A DNA stretch of 64,000 bases from Paenibacillus sp. FSL R5-0623 (GCF_037974265.1 NZ_CP150233.1:3534001-3598000), one strand, 5' to 3'. Shown: positions 25,021 through 34,158, counted from the first letter of the stretch. Numbers and translations: made by a program. The notes: a model not told the origin generated them from the sequence alone.

Positions 25021-26550
25021 ATGGACAAATGGTTCAAACTTAAAGAACGAGGCACGAGCATCCCCACAGAAATTATCGCAGGGGTTACAACATTCTTCAC
25101 AATGGTATACATAGTTATCGTAAACCCAGGAATCCTCAGCAGCACAGGCATGGACTTTAACGGTGTATTCATAGCAACGGTACTGGCAAGTATTGTGGGA
25201 ACTCTGATTATGGGAATATGGTCCAATTATCCAATCGTCATCGCACCGGGTATGGGCCTGAATGCATTCTTTGCCTATAGCGTAGTTGCCGGATATGGCG
25301 TGTCTTGGCAGGTTGCACTGGGAGCCGTATTTATAGCAGGGATTTTGTTTATTATTTTATCACTGACTTCATTCCGTTACATGTTGCTTGATGCAATTCC
25401 TGCTAGCTTAAAACATGCCATTACCGCAGGGATCGGATTGTTTATTACAACGGTAGGTCTGCAAAATGCCGGGATTATTGCCGATTCTGAATCGAATTTG
25501 ATTACGATCGGAAACTTGGCTGAGCCAATGGCTTATCTGACTATTATCGGATTGATTATTACCGTTATGCTGATGGCTTATAATGTGAAAGGTTATCTGT
25601 TCATCGGAATGGTGGTAACAGCGATACTTGCCTGGATCATGGGACTATTCCAAATGCCGGAATCGATTGTATCCATGCCGCAAGGTCTTACTTCAACGGC
25701 TTTGCAACTGGATCTGGCAGGTGTATTCTCGAATGGTTTGTATACGATCATATTTACGTTCCTGCTGATCACGCTGTTTGATACGACAGGCACAATGCTC
25801 GGCGTTGCTGAACAAGCAGGATTACTTAAGGATGGTAAATTTCCACGCTCGCGTGGCGCATTATTGGCAGATGCCGTAGGAACAACCAGTGGCGCTTTGC
25901 TCGGAACAAGCCCAACATCAGCTTATATCGAGTCCAGCACAGGGGTAGCCGCAGGAGGTAGAACGGGACTGACAGCGGTAACGGTAAGTGTGCTGCTTGC
26001 GCTGACCTTGTTCTTTACACCGATCGTAAGTGTAATATCAAGCATTCCGGCGATCACTTCTCCAGCACTGATCATTGTTGGATACTTTATGATTAACGTC
26101 ATCAGCAAAATCAAATGGGATGATCTCGAAGAAGCATTTCCTGCCTTCCTGATTATCATCCTTACTCCATTGACACACAGTATTGCAACAGGCATCGGCG
26201 TAGGTTTCATCTTTTATCCGGTACTTAAGCTGCTTCGTGGAAAAGGTAAAGATGTTCATCCAATCTTCTACATTTTTGCGGTATTGTTCTTCATTCAGCT
26301 TGTGTTCCTGGACACTAAGAAACTGTCTAATCAACAGGAGAACTGCCCTAACAAGCAGCTCTCTTTTTTTGCCTGTTCATACTCCGTTCATATTCCCGTC
26401 ACGAAGGGGACATCTTCGATGGTTACACTAGACCTATGTCGCAAGAGCGGCTCTACAGATATAATGGACAGGAGAAGATGGATTTGGAAAAAACAGTGGA
26501 AGCAACAACAACGGGGACTAAGGGCCGTAAAAAACGGAATTTATGGTTGA
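25021..26550 (+). CDS. NCS2/AzgA-family purine permease (PbuG/PbuO-like) with aberrant C-terminus
   Basis: This multi-pass transporter takes up hypoxanthine, guanine or adenine. The family signature is clear: VTTFFTMVYIVIVNPGILS near the N-terminus, IAPGMGLNAFFAYSVV, TLFDTTGTMLGVAEQAG, GTSPTSAYIESSTGVAAGGR. Translation starts at ATG 25021, with GGAGG 11 nt upstream; an earlier in-frame TTG overlaps that site. The normal family end should fall near residue 431 (LVFL). Here the frame continues about 78 more residues, through the gene's own terminator at 26338 and into the next gene. A one-base shift would give a stop at 26316. A recent 3' frameshift is the simplest explanation. Confidence 0.88.
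   Translation: MDKWFKLKERGTSIPTEIIAGVTTFFTMVYIVIVNPGILSSTGMDFNGVFIATVLASIVGTLIMGIWSNYPIVIAPGMGLNAFFAYSVVAGYGVSWQVALGAVFIAGILFIILSLTSFRYMLLDAIPASLKHAITAGIGLFITTVGLQNAGIIADSESNLITIGNLAEPMAYLTIIGLIITVMLMAYNVKGYLFIGMVVTAILAWIMGLFQMPESIVSMPQGLTSTALQLDLAGVFSNGLYTIIFTFLLITLFDTTGTMLGVAEQAGLLKDGKFPRSRGALLADAVGTTSGALLGTSPTSAYIESSTGVAAGGRTGLTAVTVSVLLALTLFFTPIVSVISSIPAITSPALIIVGYFMINVISKIKWDDLEEAFPAFLIIILTPLTHSIATGIGVGFIFYPVLKLLRGKGKDVHPIFYIFAVLFFIQLVFLDTKKLSNQQENCPNKQLSFFACSYSVHIPVTKGTSSMVTLDLCRKSGSTDIMDRRRWIWKKQWKQQQRGLRAVKNGIYG
26338..26370 (+). terminator. Terminator of the purine permease gene, now inside its extended frame
   Basis: GAGAACTGC and GCAGCTCTC form a stem with one mismatch over an 8-nt loop, followed by seven T. 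It lies within the extended permease reading frame, indicating that the ancestral stop was upstream. Confidence 0.75.
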
Positions 26551-27461
26551 AAATAATAGGTGGTATTGTCGGCGCGCTGGTGCTGTTCATGGGCATCACG
26601 TTTGTCGTTCATACGATAAGTAATGGGGCAGAGAAAAAGAAAATCGAATCGTACGGCCAATATGTCAATGTTGATGGAAAGAATATGAATGTATCCATTC
26701 AAGGTAGCGGCGAACAAACCATCGTGCTACTTCCCGGACAAGGAACACCATCACCAGTACTTGATTTCAAATTGTTAATCGATGAATTAACTTCTGATTA
26801 CAAAGTTGTGGCGATTGAGCCTTTCGGTTATGGGTTAAGTGACCAAACCGAAACGGAGAGAACCACCGAGAATATTGTTAGTGAAATTCATGAAGCTGTA
26901 CAGCAGCTCGGTATAGATCGTTATATTCTGATGGGGCATTCCATCACGGGACTGTACGCAGCGACTTATGTGAACACGTATCCGGATGAAGTTTCTGCTT
27001 TTGTCGGGATCGATAGCAGTGTTCCGAATCAACCTGGCATGGATGTTAAATTACCTTTGAACCTAATGAAATTCCTTCAAAAATCAGGCTTAATGAGAGT
27101 ACTCAATAAAGTGAGTGGTGATTCATATGCATCACTTGCCTATGATGAACATACCAAAGAACAGATGAAGTTGATTTCGAATCAAGTCTCGACAAATCCA
27201 ACATTAGTAGATGAGCTTAAACACCTGGGTTCCAATTTCAAAAATGGAGAAAAACTCACGTATCCTCGTGATCTGCCAGTGCTTCTCTTTGTTCTTTCCA
27301 ATAACGAGAAAAACCCGCAGTGGATTCCGCTGCATGAGGAGCAAGTGAAACAATCCGCACAGGGCAAAATGATACCAATGGAAGGTTCACATTATCTGCA
27401 TCATACGAAATACAAAGAAATCGCCGAGGAATTCAAATCTTACATGAAACAAATCCAATAG
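26478..27461 (+). CDS. Membrane-anchored alpha/beta hydrolase
   Basis: This 327-residue hydrolase has an N-terminal hydrophobic anchor (about 22-46), which places the catalytic domain outside the membrane. It has an alpha/beta fold with an oxyanion loop (LLPGQGTPSP), the nucleophile elbow GHSITG with Ser155, and a conserved His near the C-terminus in EGSHYLHHTKY. The elbow has Thr where most members have Gly (GHSxGG). ATG 26478 is chosen because AGGAGAAG precedes it, although the spacing is tight. An upstream in-frame ATG at 26436 has no binding site. It overlaps the extended permease frame. The substrate is unknown. Confidence 0.82.
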   Translation: MDLEKTVEATTTGTKGRKKRNLWLKIIGGIVGALVLFMGITFVVHTISNGAEKKKIESYGQYVNVDGKNMNVSIQGSGEQTIVLLPGQGTPSPVLDFKLLIDELTSDYKVVAIEPFGYGLSDQTETERTTENIVSEIHEAVQQLGIDRYILMGHSITGLYAATYVNTYPDEVSAFVGIDSSVPNQPGMDVKLPLNLMKFLQKSGLMRVLNKVSGDSYASLAYDEHTKEQMKLISNQVSTNPTLVDELKHLGSNFKNGEKLTYPRDLPVLLFVLSNNEKNPQWIPLHEEQVKQSAQGKMIPMEGSHYLHHTKYKEIAEEFKSYMKQIQ

Positions 27462-27501
27462 GATGATTGATTAATAAACTGCGGTGTTGCAATAATTGAA
27501 A

Positions 27502-27548
27502 GCAGGATTGAGGGGAATACCCTCATCCTGCCTTCTTTCGTTTTTTTG
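27502..27548. terminator. Terminator between convergent hydrolase and MATE genes
   Basis: A long stem (GCAGGA-TTGAGGG with CCCTCA-TCCTGC, one bulge) is followed by TTCTTTCGTTTTTTT on the plus strand. Confidence 0.8.
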
Positions 27549-27553
27549 GGTAA

Positions 27554-28906
27554 CTACTGTACCAAAAGTTCCAGATCCGGCTGCAATTTGGTCCGCAAAG
27601 CATATAACATGATGGCCCCAACTAGGAACGCGACGGCATCAGCAATAACAAGTGACCAGATCACTCCATGAAAGCCGTTCATCTGATTAGCGATATACAA
27701 CACAGGAATTAGTGTAATCCCTTGAATTATGGACATTACAAACGCGGCGGTTCCTTGGGCTGTTGCTTGGAAGATCCCCATAAACAAAGAAGTCATTCCT
27801 GTAATGAACAAGGATAAAAAGGTTACATGAAGAATGTAGCTACCCATTTCAATTAATTGCGGATCAGTCGTAAATAAACCAATCAAGTGGTCAGAGATCA
27901 GATAGACGACAACCCCAAACAGGACGGCTAACGCCAAAATAGATTTGATCGTGAATCCAATCGTTTGTTTCATGCGTAATTTGTTCGCTGTGAATGAGAA
28001 GGCAATCAACGGCACAACTCCCTCGCACAAGCCCATTAGAATAAACTCAGGAAATTGCAATAATCGTGATGAGATTCCATACCCCGCAACAGCCTGATCT
28101 CCATATTCAACAAGAAAAAGATTAAGAATAAGCGACATTGCACCCAAGAAGACACTCATAACAAAGACGGGAACACCAATTTTCAATACATTGCTCAGGA
28201 TGTCCTTGGTCACCTTGAACCATTTCAAGGAGACGGTTAAGAATGGACTCTTATAACTCATATGGTAAGCGTAAAATGCACTCGCAACCAAGTTAGAGAT
28301 GACGGTAGCAGATGCAACGCCGATCACACCCCAATGGAAGACAAAAATGAATAACGCATCGAGGATAATATTTATAACCACACTGAGAATCATACCGGTC
28401 ATCGATGTGATTGCTGAACCTTCTGAGCGCACGATATTCTCCAGTGTGAAGAATAAGATGACGAAGGGTGAACCAATAAGCATAATCGTGACATACTCTT
28501 TCGTAAATCCGAAGGACTCTGGCGTTGCCCCCAGCCCATGAACGATTGGTTCGATCAGCGGGAGGCCAACGGCCATCACAATAATTCCGAGAACTAAACT
28601 ACTGTAAAAGGCGAATGAAGATACATGTTTCAGATCATCGACTTTTTTCTCTCCCAGCAAACGAGAGATGAATGTACCGCTGCCTATACCAATTAAATTA
28701 CCAAGGGCCATGATGACCGCGAATAAAGGTAAAGTTAGTGCAAGTGCAGTTAACATTGCCGTATTACCCAGTGTGCCAAGGAAATATGCATTCAAGATGG
28801 AGTAAATAACACTCATTGACGTGCCTAGCATCATTGGGACAGCAAAGTGAGCTACGGCTTTGGCAATCGGTGCTTTTTCAAAGTAATGGAGGTTTTCTGT
28901 ATCCAT
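27554..28906 (-). CDS. MATE family multidrug efflux transporter
   Basis: This is an integral membrane drug/sodium or proton antiporter of about 450 residues with 12 predicted helices. The N-terminal half shows the MATE/NorM-like pattern (FAVPMMLGTSMSVIYSILNA, then GNLIGIGSGTFISRLLGEKK), and the C-terminal half repeats the fold (AGYGISSRLLQFPEFILMGL). Start choice is uncertain: ATG 28906 lies 11 nt from AAGAAGG, while GTG 28915 lies only 2 nt away. It is divergent from a TetR gene across a shared operator region, so it is probably repressed by that protein and induced by its substrate. Confidence 0.9.
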   Translation of the reverse strand: MDTENLHYFEKAPIAKAVAHFAVPMMLGTSMSVIYSILNAYFLGTLGNTAMLTALALTLPLFAVIMALGNLIGIGSGTFISRLLGEKKVDDLKHVSSFAFYSSLVLGIIVMAVGLPLIEPIVHGLGATPESFGFTKEYVTIMLIGSPFVILFFTLENIVRSEGSAITSMTGMILSVVINIILDALFIFVFHWGVIGVASATVISNLVASAFYAYHMSYKSPFLTVSLKWFKVTKDILSNVLKIGVPVFVMSVFLGAMSLILNLFLVEYGDQAVAGYGISSRLLQFPEFILMGLCEGVVPLIAFSFTANKLRMKQTIGFTIKSILALAVLFGVVVYLISDHLIGLFTTDPQLIEMGSYILHVTFLSLFITGMTSLFMGIFQATAQGTAAFVMSIIQGITLIPVLYIANQMNGFHGVIWSLVIADAVAFLVGAIMLYALRTKLQPDLELLVQ

Positions 28907-28934
28907 GTGGGTCACTACCTTCTTCGTTAATTTT

Positions 28935-29026
28935 GGTTCAATCTAACACTGTTAGATTGAACCTTACAGTGTTAGATGTTATCATGAACGTATGAACCTG
29001 TAAAGCATAAACTTACACTGTTAGAT
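28935..29026. promoter_or_regulatory. TetR operator cluster between MATE and tetR genes
   Basis: A perfect 29-bp palindrome spans 28935-28963 (arms GGTTCAATCTAACA and TGTTAGATTGAACC around a central C). Two more half-sites lie at 28964-28977 (TTACAGTGTTAGAT) and 29013-29026 (TTACACTGTTAGAT). The repeated unit is TWACANTGTTAGAT. The cluster covers most of the gap between the divergent genes. Confidence 0.8.
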
Positions 29027-29042
29027 AAAAGGGCGGATAGCG

Positions 29043-29726
29043 ATGAAAAAACAACAGCCTCAGATTTCGGAAGATAAGATTTTGGAAATTTCATGGGAGC
29101 TTCTCGGAGAAGAGGGAATCGAGAAATTCAGCATGAGACGCTTGGCAGACAAGCTAGGGATTCAGGCTCCATCTCTATACTGGTACTTTAAGAGCAAGCA
29201 GACGCTCTACCAGCGTCTGGCTAACCAGATATCGAAAATTATTCTGGACGAGTTTCACACTGAAGGGGACTGGAAGGAGCAGATGGAGGGGCTTGCGGTG
29301 ACGGTGCGAAGTGTACTCAGCCGGTACCCGTGCTCCACACAGCTCATGATGATGACGCTGCCTCACGAGCCGGACATGATCCGCTTTACCAACCGCATGT
29401 TGCTCTGCATGGAATCAACGCCACTAGAGCAAGAGCAGAAATTACAGGCCGTTCTTACACTTGTCAATTATGTATTCTATTTCGTACTGGACGATTATCA
29501 GCATCAGCGTAATATATCTGCTGCCCTTAAGGACAAGGAAGCACTTGAGGGTGAAGAGATGATCCATCTTCTGGACTCTATGAGTGAGAAGGAAGCTGGA
29601 CTCTTCAGTAGGATGTATAAGAATGGTCTGTTTGAGGTTATGGGAACCGACGGAGCTTTTGAGTTTGGCTTGAAGCTTATTTTGCTCGGGATCGAACAAG
29701 CGATAAAGAAACCCACCGAGAATTAA
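29043..29726 (+). CDS. TetR family regulator of the MATE pump
   Basis: This 227-residue repressor has an N-terminal helix-turn-helix (about 10-60: EEGIEKFSMRRLADKLGI, QAPSLYWYFKSKQTLY). The domain ordering and the ADKLGIQAPSLYWYF pattern place it close to the tetracycline-repressor subgroup (TetR_C-like C-terminal domain). It is divergent from the efflux pump, and repeated TGTTAGAT operators lie between them, which supports local and auto-regulation. Only a weak GGCGGA site precedes the ATG. Its last codons are part of the terminator stem. Confidence 0.9.
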   Translation: MKKQQPQISEDKILEISWELLGEEGIEKFSMRRLADKLGIQAPSLYWYFKSKQTLYQRLANQISKIILDEFHTEGDWKEQMEGLAVTVRSVLSRYPCSTQLMMMTLPHEPDMIRFTNRMLLCMESTPLEQEQKLQAVLTLVNYVFYFVLDDYQHQRNISAALKDKEALEGEEMIHLLDSMSEKEAGLFSRMYKNGLFEVMGTDGAFEFGLKLILLGIEQAIKKPTEN

Positions 29727-29746
29727 ACTCCGATGGGTTTCTTCTT
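29706..29746 (+). terminator. Terminator overlapping the tetR stop region
   Basis: AAGAAACCCA (29706-29715, coding) pairs with TGGGTTTCTT (29734-29743). It could act in both directions, since the LysR gene converges from the other side. Confidence 0.65.
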
Positions 29747-29772
29747 GTACTCACGTTAATCCCTTTATCAGT

Positions 29773-30660
29773 CTAAAATTTTGCCTGAATTTCTTTTAAA
29801 AACAAATCCGCAGCAGTCGAAAAGACCTGATGTTTTTTCCAAACGATATTTAAACCAGATTCAAGTCTTGGCTCCAGGGGTCTGAAACAAAGATCGCTTT
29901 CACTGGATGTATTCACTATTTTATCAAGTGTTAATGCATAACCAATACCTTCTTCAACCATAATGGCAGCATTATATGCAAGATTGTATGTAGTAACGAC
30001 GTTTAATTTGTCAAAATCTTCACCAAACCAATCCGCAAACTCATTTTTCGAAAATGTCTGCTTCATTGACTGTCTTGAACAGATCAGTGGAACATGCAAT
30101 AAGTCTGTGGATCGAATCGTATCTTTGGAGGCGAGTGGGCTTCCTTTTCTCATAACCACTCCCCAAACATCCTTGTCTGAGAAATTGATATAGTTATATT
30201 TGGAAACATCTGCTGGCTGGATTAGAATACCGAAGTCAAGGAGTCCCTTGTCGAGCCGCTCAGTTACATCATCTTCGTTGCCGCTGTATAGGTGATAGCG
30301 TATATTGGGATATTTGTTCTGCACGTCTTTTGCCACTCTTGCAATCTGTTTCATGGCTTCCGTTTCTCCACCGCCAATATAAATATCACCACTTATGGTT
30401 TCTTCCATGGATTCAAATTCTGCCTCTAATTTATCGACCATACCCACAATTTCTTCAGCTCTATTTCTTAAAAGCATACCTTCATCTGTGAGAATAATTC
30501 GGTAACTACTGCGAATAAATAATTTCTTTCCCAACTCTTGTTCAAGGTCTTTCAATTGTCTGGACAAGGTGGGCTGCGTAACATGCAAGAAATCAGCAGC
30601 GCGTGTAATACTTCCTTCTCTGGCGACCGTAAGAAAATAACGCAATACTCTAATCTCCAT
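29773..30660 (-). CDS. LysR family transcriptional regulator
   Basis: This 295-residue regulator has an N-terminal winged helix (1-60: REGSITRAADFLHVTQPTLS, then RQLKDLEQELGKKLF) and a periplasmic-binding-like effector domain from about 90. It is divergent from the SDR/MFS pair, the standard arrangement for LysR proteins and their targets. GGAGGA lies 7 nt before the ATG. An ATAAC-TT-GTTAT palindrome at 30721-30732 in the shared gap is a candidate binding site. The inducer is unknown. Confidence 0.92.
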   Translation of the reverse strand: MEIRVLRYFLTVAREGSITRAADFLHVTQPTLSRQLKDLEQELGKKLFIRSSYRIILTDEGMLLRNRAEEIVGMVDKLEAEFESMEETISGDIYIGGGETEAMKQIARVAKDVQNKYPNIRYHLYSGNEDDVTERLDKGLLDFGILIQPADVSKYNYINFSDKDVWGVVMRKGSPLASKDTIRSTDLLHVPLICSRQSMKQTFSKNEFADWFGEDFDKLNVVTTYNLAYNAAIMVEEGIGYALTLDKIVNTSSESDLCFRPLEPRLESGLNIVWKKHQVFSTAADLFLKEIQAKF

Positions 30661-30720
30661 TTTAACTCCTCCTTTATCCTTTATATTCTACAATAAACCT
30701 TACAGAAATGCCTTTCAAGC

Positions 30721-30732
30721 ATAACTTGTTAT
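30721..30732. promoter_or_regulatory. Candidate LysR-binding palindrome
   Basis: ATAAC-TT-GTTAT is a perfect 12-bp inverted repeat in the 139-bp gap between the divergent LysR and SDR genes. It fits the T-N11-A pattern. Confidence 0.4.
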
Positions 30733-30799
30733 AAGATATGAGTATTTGCTATGTGGTGTATAAACGCTAAACTAAAAAGCAAGGCAACTGGAGAAGAAA

Positions 30800-31657
30800 T
30801 TGAAGGGAATGAATGATATGGACAAGACAAAGGTATGGTTTATCACTGGCGCTAGTCGAGGTATGGGCACGACTATTGCGAAGGCTGCTTTAACTGCTGG
30901 ACACAAGGTTGTGGCTACGGGCCGGAATCCTGATGCAGTGGTTCGTGCGATCGGTGAGTCCGAGAATGTAATGGTTGTCTCATTAGATGTTTGCGAGCCT
31001 GCAGATGCACATTCCGCAGTTAAGGCGGCAATTGAACGGTTCGGGGAAATCGATGTACTTGTAAATAATGCGGCACATTTCTGTGGAGGGTATTTTGAGG
31101 AACTGACCCCGGACCAGATTGAACATCAGCTTCAGGTAGCGGTGGTTGGTTCCATGCACGTTACCCGGGCCATATTACCTGTTATGCGCAACCAGCGTTC
31201 AGGACATGTGATCTCGATCTCTTCGGGCGCTGGCCTTTCAGGATTTGAGTTTAATTCGGCATACAGTGCTGCGAAATTTGCGCTTGAGGGATGGATGGAG
31301 GCACTGGCTCCTGAGGTAGTTCCTTTCGGTATTCATACGACTATAGTCAATCCCGGATTTTTCCGAACAGAATTTCTTACGGACGCATCATCAACTTTCG
31401 CTAAGTCCTCGATTGAAGATTATGATGACCAGAGAGCTGGTCATATGAAATTCTTCAAGAATCAGAACGGGCAACAGGCTGGAGATCCAAAAAAACTTGC
31501 CAATGCCCTCCTCAAGATTACAAACGAGGTCCAACCGCCGAGACGTTTTATTGCAGGAGCGGACGCGATAGACATTGCAGAGCAGAAAATTGCCAACCTT
31601 CAGACAGAGATCAATGCTTACCGGGATCTCTCTAAATCCATGGCATATGACAACTAA
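30800..31657 (+). CDS. SDR family NAD(P)-dependent oxidoreductase
   Basis: This 285-residue short-chain dehydrogenase/reductase acts on an alcohol or ketone. The Rossmann cofactor motif ITGASRGMGTTIAKAAL is near residues 14-30, NNAAH follows near 92, and the catalytic Ser and YSAAK (Tyr-x-x-x-Lys) lie in ISISSGAGLSG and AYSAAKFALEGW. All tetrad residues can be recognised. TTG 30800 has GGAG 6 nt upstream; ATG 30809 and 30818 are alternatives giving 282 or 279 residues. It overlaps the MFS gene by 11 bp, so the enzyme and exporter are coupled. Confidence 0.9.
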   Translation: MKGMNDMDKTKVWFITGASRGMGTTIAKAALTAGHKVVATGRNPDAVVRAIGESENVMVVSLDVCEPADAHSAVKAAIERFGEIDVLVNNAAHFCGGYFEELTPDQIEHQLQVAVVGSMHVTRAILPVMRNQRSGHVISISSGAGLSGFEFNSAYSAAKFALEGWMEALAPEVVPFGIHTTIVNPGFFRTEFLTDASSTFAKSSIEDYDDQRAGHMKFFKNQNGQQAGDPKKLANALLKITNEVQPPRRFIAGADAIDIAEQKIANLQTEINAYRDLSKSMAYDN

Positions 31658-32825
31658 ACGAAATCACCTGCTTGTATTCATTCTGACCTTTGGTGTATTC
31701 AGTATTTTAAATACGGAGATGGGCGTAATCGGAATCTTGCCTTTGATTGCAGAACATTACCAGGTCAGTATCTCAACCGCTGGTTTGATCGTGAGTCTTT
31801 TTGCGCTTGCGGTTGCTGTATCTGGTCCGATTTTACCCTTATTATTTTCGGGCATGAACCGGAAGCATGTCATGTTGTTTGTACTTGGCATTTTTATTTT
31901 GGGCAGCCTGGTCTCCGCCATCACATCAAACTTTACGGTATTGGTCATTGCACGTGTCGTTCCGGCTTTTTTCCATCCGGTATATTGCTCATTGGCATTT
32001 ACGGTGGCAGCGGCGTCAGTCCCCAAGGAAGAGGCGCCGAAGGCAGTGGCTAAAGTATTTGTAGGCGTGTCGGCAGGCATGGTACTCGGAGTCCCCCTTT
32101 CGAGCTTGATTGCTACCAGTACATCGTTGTTCTATGCGATGTTGTTCTTTGCCGCCGTAACGATCATCGCATTTGTAGCAACACTTCTTTTTGTGCCCTC
32201 CATGCCAGTTACGAAAAGAATCTCTATAGGTACTCATCTGTATGTATTGAGAAGATCCGTGATGTGGCTATCCATTGCTGGCGTGATTTTCATGAACGGA
32301 GCTGTATTTGGGGTCTATAGTTACCTTGCCGAGTTTCTGAAAACCGTGACAAGATATGACTGGAACACCGTCAGTGTGTTGTTATTTCTATATGGCTTGG
32401 CCAATATGGTTGGAAACATGATAGCAGGGAAACTGCTCGCTAATTTCCCTTTAAGAACAATCAAGATGTATCCCATTGCATTAATAACAGTATACATCTT
32501 GTTGTTCACCTTCGGACAATTCAGTGTGCCAACAGCCCTCCTTATTTTCCTTTGGGGGATCTTAGGAGGCATTGGGGGCAATATCACTCAATATTGGGTG
32601 GTATCTGCAGCACCAGAGGCACCCGAATTGTCAAATGGGATCTTTCTAACCTCTTCCAACCTGGGAACAACACTTGGTGCTAGTGTATGTGGACTAATCG
32701 TAACTGGAATAAGTACACAATATATAGTAGTTGGGGGAATCGTATTTCTAATATTTAGTATCGTAACGAACTACTTTAGAATCTCCATGACTGGCCGATT
32801 GAAGGGTTCAAATGTTGAAGGATAA
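31647..32825 (+). CDS. MFS transporter (DHA1/AraJ-like efflux)
   Basis: This 392-residue major facilitator has 12 predicted helices. The N-terminus NTEMGVIGILPLIAEHYQVS and the region VFVGVSAGMVLGVPLSSLIA are typical of the AraJ/YdhP/PbuE-like DHA1 group that exports sugars, nucleosides or drugs. The start is placed at ATG 31647, inside the SDR gene; the frame is open 24 codons further upstream, but that stretch is polar and does not resemble a transporter. There is no clear ribosome binding site, suggesting translational coupling. Co-expression with the SDR suggests that a modified compound is exported. Confidence 0.86.
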   Translation: MTTKRNHLLVFILTFGVFSILNTEMGVIGILPLIAEHYQVSISTAGLIVSLFALAVAVSGPILPLLFSGMNRKHVMLFVLGIFILGSLVSAITSNFTVLVIARVVPAFFHPVYCSLAFTVAAASVPKEEAPKAVAKVFVGVSAGMVLGVPLSSLIATSTSLFYAMLFFAAVTIIAFVATLLFVPSMPVTKRISIGTHLYVLRRSVMWLSIAGVIFMNGAVFGVYSYLAEFLKTVTRYDWNTVSVLLFLYGLANMVGNMIAGKLLANFPLRTIKMYPIALITVYILLFTFGQFSVPTALLIFLWGILGGIGGNITQYWVVSAAPEAPELSNGIFLTSSNLGTTLGASVCGLIVTGISTQYIVVGGIVFLIFSIVTNYFRISMTGRLKGSNVEG

Positions 32826-32854
32826 GAGGCGGACGTGGTGATAGGCGTTATACA

Positions 32855-33256
32855 TTACCGTTTCGGCATTTTGCTCTCATCCATGTACAACAGGTTCCAG
32901 CGGTGACCGTCCAGGTCGGCAAATCCCGCGCCATACATCCAGTCGTCTATTTCACCCGGCTTGCCAAAGATGGTTCCTCCAGCTAACTCGACTTTTTCAA
33001 TAAAAGCATCAACTTCTTCTCTGCTGTCAGCACCAATGGAAAATATCACTTCTGCGCTATGGGAAGTATCTGCGGTTTTGGCACCTGTAAATTTCTCAAA
33101 TGTTGCGTCCGGAAACAGGAGAATCGTTGTTGAGCCTATGACAAGCTGGGCTCTCTCGTTACCGACATTCTCCCCATGGAATCCAATCTCATTGAAAAAG
33201 GTAGTGGATTTCACAACATCTTTCACCGGCAGGTTCATCCAGATTTTTTGTGACAT
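32855..33256 (-). CDS. VOC (glyoxalase/bleomycin resistance) family protein
   Basis: This 133-residue vicinal-oxygen-chelate protein consists of one pair of beta-alpha-beta units (IWMNLPVKDVVKSTTFFNEI, ending in YGAGFADLDGHRWNLLYMDE). Members isomerise, cleave or sequester small molecules, sometimes giving drug resistance. The residues here do not define the metal site well enough to assign an enzyme. AGGAGG lies 8 nt before the ATG. An AGAGTATA/TATACTCT inverted repeat (33271-33302) lies just upstream. It stands as a single gene between the MFS and SufR-like genes. Confidence 0.85.
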   Translation of the reverse strand: MSQKIWMNLPVKDVVKSTTFFNEIGFHGENVGNERAQLVIGSTTILLFPDATFEKFTGAKTADTSHSAEVIFSIGADSREEVDAFIEKVELAGGTIFGKPGEIDDWMYGAGFADLDGHRWNLLYMDESKMPKR

Positions 33257-33419
33257 GGTAGTAGCCTCCTAGAGTATATTATCGACACTCTTACTATACT
33301 CTACCTCAATTCAAAATTACATAATCGGGTACATACGATTATGTAAGAGTTAGAAATAACTAATATAATGAAGGATGATTTAGAGAAATCCGAATCGTTC
33401 TAATCAGTTCAAAACCCAA

Positions 33420-33457
33420 ACCAAAAGAGCAATCTCCAATGAGGTTGCTCTTTTGGT
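33420..33457 (-). terminator. Terminator of the SufR-like gene
   Basis: A perfect 13-bp stem (ACCAAAAGAGCAA with TTGCTCTTTTGGT) begins at the stop codon and is followed on the minus strand by TTTGGGTTTTG. Confidence 0.75.
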
Positions 33458-34116
33458 CATGACTTATTTTGCCTAACGGTGTATACGCAGTTTCTTCCTC
33501 CGGCTAGAATGTATTCTCCCCGTTCAATATGAACATTATCGCCTAGAACTGTTTTGAATAAATGTAACTCATTCTTGCATAACCCGGTACATACCGCGGC
33601 CGCTTCACAGATGGGGCAATGCTTCTCAATGAATAGGAGAATGCCATCATCCTGCTCCTTAACCTCGGCCATATAACCTTCATTTGTACGAATTTCGGCC
33701 AATTTCTCCAATCTCTCTCTGACTCCTGATGAATCGCCAAGATGCTGAAGATATTGTTCTTGCATATTTTTATTTCGAACATCCAGCAGCTTGTCCAGCC
33801 CTTCATGACCAAAAGCTTCTTTCATCGAATTGATGAGGCTGACGGATAAATCCGAATATCCACTTGGGAAAAAACGATTAGCCGCGGGAGTTAATATCCA
33901 TAACTTGGTGGGACGACCCATGGGACGGGCCTCTTCCACAGTGGTAACCAATCCTTCTCCTTTTAGCGCATTCAGATGTTGACGAATAGCCATTCCAGAT
34001 AACGAAAACTGAGAGGAGAGAGTGACAACATCCATTCCCCCGCGCTCTTTTAACAGATTAATAATTGCTCTCCGGGTACTGGTAGAGACATCCTTTTTAG
34101 TTTGATTTCCGCTCAT
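33457..34116 (-). CDS. SufR-like iron-sulfur transcriptional regulator
   Basis: This 219-residue DNA-binding protein has an N-terminal winged helix (about 12-75: TRRAIINLLKERGGMDVVTL, SGMAIRQHLNALKGEGLV) and a C-terminal Cys-rich region. The Cys residues at 167, 170, 176, 180 and 210 (CPICEAAAVCTGLC, then RNCVY) match the cluster-binding pattern of SufR/DeoR-type metalloregulators. Such proteins sense iron-sulfur status or oxidants. AAGGAGG precedes the ATG. The gene is divergent from an MFS/HxlR/A-type carrier unit, and two copies of a 28-bp repeat lie between them as likely operators. It is not linked to a suf operon here. Confidence 0.85.
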   Translation of the reverse strand: MSGNQTKKDVSTSTRRAIINLLKERGGMDVVTLSSQFSLSGMAIRQHLNALKGEGLVTTVEEARPMGRPTKLWILTPAANRFFPSGYSDLSVSLINSMKEAFGHEGLDKLLDVRNKNMQEQYLQHLGDSSGVRERLEKLAEIRTNEGYMAEVKEQDDGILLFIEKHCPICEAAAVCTGLCKNELHLFKTVLGDNVHIERGEYILAGGRNCVYTVRQNKS

Positions 34117-34158
34117 GGTGCACCTCCTTGTGACGCTACTGAATCTACATGAATAACT

